This document shows, in pieces, positions 60,169-64,000 of a stretch of DNA of 64,000 nucleotides. The first letter of the stretch is position 1. Each line of letters opens with the position of its first letter. Location of the stretch: contig CM043947.1 of NCBI GenBank assembly GCA_014529385.2, forward strand, positions 99,358,036 to 99,422,035, given 5' to 3'. The translations under genes were made by a program, and so were the position numbers. The notes under the pieces were generated by a model. The model was given only the letters and a program-made list of their open reading frames with translations, was not told the origin of the DNA and did no database searches. This DNA is from Adiantum capillus-veneris (lineage: Eukaryota; Streptophyta; Polypodiopsida; Polypodiales; Pteridaceae).

Positions 60169-60702
60169 TCAGTCCACAAATGGGAGAAAGCCCAAAGCTT
60201 TGCGGAAAGCTTCAAGCTTCTCACGAGACAATGCCTTTGTGAAAAGATCTGCAAGGTTGTACTGTGTTGGCACATAAGCCAAGCTAATCTCTCCTGCTGA
60301 GAGCCTCTCCCTGACATATTGATAATGCACCTCAATGTGCTTTATGCAAGCATGAAAAACTGGGTTCCTCGCAACTGCCAAGGCACTCTGACTGTCAGTG
60401 TAGATAGTGTTGGCAGTGTCCTATCCAACACCCAAATCAGCCATAAGGCGTCTGAGCCATACACACTCAACCGTAGCTGTGAAGACTGCCCTGTACTCAG
60501 TCTCACAACTCGAAGTGGCCACAGTAGGTTGCTTCTTGCTCAACCATGATATACATGAACTGCCAAGCATGAAACAAAAACCACTTGTGGACACTCGCGT
60601 GTCAAAACAACCTGCCCAATCTGAGTCCGAAAAAGCATGTAAGTCTGGCGGCAATGATCCCCCCTTGGGATAAAACAAGCCAAGATGTAAAGTGCCACTA
60701 AG
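60169..60702 (-). pseudogene. copia RNase H
   Basis: It shows LHAFSDSDWAGCFDTRVSTS (first Asp), SSCETEYRAVFTAT (catalytic Glu), IYTDSQSALAVARNPVFH (third Asp) and the closing THE/HIEVHYQYVRERL and NLADLFTKAL blocks. A TAG at about 60421 sits after MADLGVG and a TAG at about 60703 replaces the Tyr of RIFRYL. The reading frame is the same as RT and integrase. It would remove RNA from the hybrid. Confidence 0.9.
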
Positions 60703-61857
60703 CTAGCGGAAAATCCTCTTGACAGCCTGCCAATGCTTAGACCCTGAGCTATGCATAAATCTGCTGACCTGTGAGACTGCAAACTGAATATCTGGCCTCG
60801 TGTTGCATACATAAATGAGGCAGCCAATAGCAGTTTGGTAAAGAGTGACATCAGCAGGATCGCCAGCATCATGTAGACTCAACTTCAAACCCATTTCCAT
60901 GGGAGTGGCAATAGGTTTGCAATCCTCAAGTCCAAACCTACATAGCAATGTCTCTATGTAACTTTTCTGACACAAGGCAATACCACCATCACATTGCTTC
61001 AACTGTATACCCAAGTAATGATGCAACAGTCCCAAATCTTTCATCTTGAAAGTAGCATTCAAATCGGCCTTAAATTCAGCAATATGTCTCTCATTTGGTC
61101 CAGTGATCAGCAAATCGTCGACATAAAGAACCACAATGAGAAGTACATCACCCTCACGCTTTACATACAATGTGCTTTCTGTTGGACTGTTACGAAAGCC
61201 TTGTTTGACCAAATGAATGTCAGATTTCTCATACCAGGCACGAGGAGATTGCTTCAACCCATACAAAGCCTTGTTACATTTGCACACTTTGTCCTCTTGT
61301 CCTTTTATGACAAAACCGCGAGGCTGCATTACATAAACTTCCTCAGATATGTCACCATTCAAGAAAGCAGTAACAATGTCTGATTGATGTACATCCCAAC
61401 CAAAATGAGCTGCCAATGCACATAGAAAACGCACAGTAGTCATACGACAAGTGGGAGCAAAAGTCTCTTCATAGTCTATGCCTTTTTGTTGTGCATACCC
61501 TTTTGCAACAAGTCGAGCCTTATGGTGATCGATCTCACCATCCGGCTTGCATTACAACTTGTAAGCCCACTTCGTACCAATGGCCTTTTTTCCAGGAGGC
61601 AAATCACATAAAGTCCATGTGTCATTTTCTATAAGTGCATCATATTCTAATTGCATGGCAGCCATCGAATTTTCTGAATTATGTGCTTCATCAAAAGACA
61701 GAGGCTCCTCAACATCATGTAAGCTAGACACAGCCAAAGCATAACAATCTGATGCATAAGATGCATGGCGAGAGCCTAAACGAGTACGACTAGTCAAAGG
61801 TGCATCCAATTTGCTATCACGCAAAGTGTGCACCAGCCATTTTGGCATACCTCTAGC
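60703..61857 (-). pseudogene. copia reverse transcriptase
   Basis: From about 61857: LEYDALIENDTWTLCDLPPG and KAIGTKWAYKL, a stop near 61552, then KPDGEIDHHKARLVAKGYAQ, HQSDIVTAFLNGDISEEVYV, ALYGLKQSPRAWYEK, the active site VLYVDDLLITG and DLGLLHHYLGIQL. All standard blocks are present, and with the stop as the only lesion the domain is otherwise well kept. RT copies element RNA to DNA. Confidence 0.93.
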
Positions 61858-63035
61858 CTACTCATTTTCAGCCCTTTGCTCATCAAGTACATCATGTATA
61901 TCTGCATCAGTAATAGGCTGATCTAAAACATTTTCAAAAACCCCCATAGGCTGTACATTTGCCTCATTGGAACTTACATTCGTATTTCCACCACTGAAAA
62001 GAGGCAACAAAGTGTCATAAATGTTCTGTGAGCTTACATTACTGTCTCTAGTACATGACAGCAACGGCTGAACAGAATCTTCCACAAACACTACATCCCG
62101 AGAAACCAGAATACGTTTTGTTTGGGAATGATACAACCTGTAACCTTTGCTTTCAGCACTATAACCAACAAAAATACATTTGACAGCCTTATCATCCAAT
62201 TTTCTGCGCTGCACTTGTGGCACCAAAGCATATGCCAAACAGCCAAAAACACGCATGTGCTCAATAGAAGGCTTTCTATCATGCCATGCTTCATAAGGAG
62301 TAATAGACTGCAAAGCTTTCGTAGGACACCTGTTAAGTACATAAGTGGCACACATGATGGCCTCAAGCCAAAAAGAATGCGGCAAAGCTTGACTTTTGAC
62401 CATACATCGTGCCATTTTCGTCAGTGACCTATTTTTCCTCTCAGCAACACCATTTTGTTGAGGTGTATAAGGCACTGTACATTGGTGTTTTATCCCACGA
62501 CTAGCCAGATATGCATTAAATTCATAAGACATATACTCCCCCCCTCGATCGGAACGGAGGGTGCCCATAGTACATTTCGAGACATTTTCAGCCATAGCCA
62601 AAGATTGTTTGAAGCACATAAAAACTTTGACCTTCGTTTTAAGTGGAAATACCCATGCATGCCTGGAGTAATCATCAATGAAAGTCGCGAAGTACAGGTA
62701 ATTGCCCATGGACGGAGTTTGCATGGGCCCACAAACATCACTATGCACAAGTGCAACCTACATGTGGCCCGAACTGAACCATCCTTTGGAAATTTAGAAC
62801 GCTGCATCTTACCCAAAATACAGCCTTCACAAACATGTTTGACAGGTGCTTCAAGAGGCGGCAAAGAAGCAACCATATCAGATTTCTGCAAACGCAGCAA
62901 ACTGGCAAAATTCATATGACCAAAACGTGCATGCCAAAGTTTTGCATCTGAAATAGCCCTTGAATCTGTAACAACATTTGCAAAATTTTGTCCACACTTG
63001 TCATACAAAGTGAGCTTATACAGCCCACGGCACAA
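61858..63035 (-). pseudogene. copia integrase
   Basis: The zinc domain reads LWHARFGHMNF and CEGCILGKMQRSKFP (62800-62930). After a frameshift near 62753 comes the core: HSDVCGPMQTPSMGNY (first Asp), TLRSDRGGEY (second Asp) and NGVAERKNRSL (Glu), then FWLEAIMCATYVLNRCPTKA and VFGCLAYALVPQVQRRKLDD. A stop at about 61858 separates it from RT. An acidic C-terminal extension follows VSRDVVFVED. Confidence 0.92.
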
Positions 63036-64000
63036 AAGCCCAGAGCAACAATTTCATCACCAAAACTGAGATCATGAACTGTACATCTGTCATCCACAAA
63101 TTTGACTACAATTCCAAGTCTAGCAAGTGCGGATACAGACAAGAGATTCTTCTTGATCCCAGGTACATAAAGTGCATCAAAAAGTGTGAAGGAACTGCCA
63201 TTAGCAACAGTGAGCACAATCTTTCCAACTCCCTGAACTGGATAAGAGGCATTGTTGGCACAAGTGACTGAATTCCCATGAGGGACAGACTCGAGAGAGG
63301 TAAACAATTCACGATGTGAGGTAATGTGCTTTGTAGCACCATTGTCGAAATACCACACATGTGAATCTGCAGCAACTGACAAGCATGCATCATGGACAGC
63401 AGGATTGTAAGTGCACTCCGCGCTAAAAGCCCATTCTGCATCAATATCAGCAACACAGTCTCCTTTCACAGAAGACTCAACAATGGTTGCATTTGTAGTG
63501 GAACCAGCATTTGCAGTGGAACCACCCTTTTTCTTCTTAGCCTCTTTGTCCTTCAACTTAGGACACGACTTCATCAAGTGATCATTGTCTTTACAATAAT
63601 GGCAACGCATCTTCTTTTTGCCCTTATCACCAAAATTTCCAGACGAATTGCTGCCAGCATAAGCATTAGGAACATAATTTTTGCCACTCACAGCAGAACC
63701 ATAAGAAGTGGTTGCATTGCTATTACCACCCTTTCTTTGAGAAGCAGTAAAAGCCTGTTCAACTACACGCTGTCTAGTCCTGTTTTTTCTGGAAAGTGAC
63801 TCTTGAAACAGCAATGTGCATAATGCATCAAACTTGACAACTTCTGGATTTCCTTGGGTCATCAGTCTCCAAGTACTAGCAAAAGTCTGGTAGGAATCGG
63901 GTAAGGCATCAAGAACAATGTGCACAAGGGAACTGTCTGAAATGACTTCACCTGCAGAAATAAGCTGCTCATTGATATCCTTGACACTAGCAAGGAAAGT
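63036..64000 (-). pseudogene. copia gag and protease, cut by window edge
   Basis: The frame is open from the edge (ASVKDINEQLISAGEVISD) through HIVLDALPDSYQTFASTW, a UBN2-type gag, to CHYCKDNDHLMKSCP (63575-63619), a CX2CX4HX4C knuckle. Protease follows with WYFDNGATKHITS (near 63320-63360), where DNG replaces the usual DSG, and LFDALYVPGIKKNLLSVSAL. A frameshift near 63040 breaks it from integrase. The gag start lies outside the window. Confidence 0.92.

Larger units (their letters stand above)
59826..64000 (-). mobile_element. Ty1/copia retrotransposon, runs past window end
   Basis: 3' LTR 59826-60093, polypurine tract, then RNase H, RT, integrase, protease and gag toward the right edge, in copia order (gag-PR-IN-RT-RH) on the minus strand. 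It interrupts the Tat-type fragment to its left. The 5' LTR, primer site and the far target duplication lie beyond 64000. Four in-frame stops and two frameshifts are seen. Confidence 0.9.

Noticed and set aside
62122-62919. Plus-strand open frames within 61-64 kb
   Set aside because: They are shadows of the minus-strand copia integrase, RT and gag, which have clear catalytic motifs.

Overview
The window is plant nuclear DNA made almost wholly of transposable elements. The evidence is Ty3/gypsy polyproteins carrying a second, plant-type RNase H (the Tat group), Ty1/copia polyproteins with plant-type gag zinc knuckles, L1-like LINEs with a zf-RVT C-terminus, a CACTA (En/Spm) transposase remnant, initiator tRNA-Met primer sites, and long CT, GT and AT microsatellites. 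The species cannot be named from this. A large-genome vascular plant fits, possibly a non-angiosperm. I found no intact host gene, tRNA, rRNA or CRISPR array.

Layout. 0-3 kb: a broken Ty3 integrase (minus) between two diverged copies of an LTR-like repeat. 3.7-7.6 kb: CACTA transposase remains (plus). 9.8-13.2 kb: two long inverted repeats, one with ~800 bp arms. 13.5-14.6 kb: a Ty3 protease-RT linker fragment, followed by a dispersed repeat whose second copy is at 56.8-57.5 kb. 15.3-27.7 kb: a tandem LTR retrotransposon (LTR-internal-LTR-internal-LTR, minus) with two good primer binding sites, a ~150 bp tandem repeat array in each unit, and small ORFs kept in both units but no polymerase. 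27.7-31.9 kb: a 5'-truncated LINE (plus).

32.2-53.2 kb is a four-level nest. A LINE (minus, 32219-32657 and 52875-53224) is split by a copia element (minus, 32658-52874, 184 bp LTRs). That element is split by a short-LTR element (plus, 34746-51364, 145/144 bp LTRs, perfect 5 bp target duplication AGAGG). This in turn is split by an 11.2 kb Tat-type Ty3 element (plus, 36557-47752, ~2.6 kb LTRs about 98% identical where compared by eye). The Tat element encodes gag, protease, RT, two RNase H domains and integrase, but two stop codons and two frame changes interrupt them.

53.2-55.5 kb: a second LINE (minus). 55.7-56.6 kb: an unidentified decayed reading frame (minus). 58.0-59.8 kb: a Tat-type Ty3 fragment (minus) cut by a copia element whose 3' LTR is 59826-60093 and whose pol and gag run minus to the window edge at 64000.

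The genes do not form a host pathway. Each set belongs to its own element, and the stops and frameshifts suggest most copies are dead. The order of insertion can be read directly in the 32-53 kb nest.
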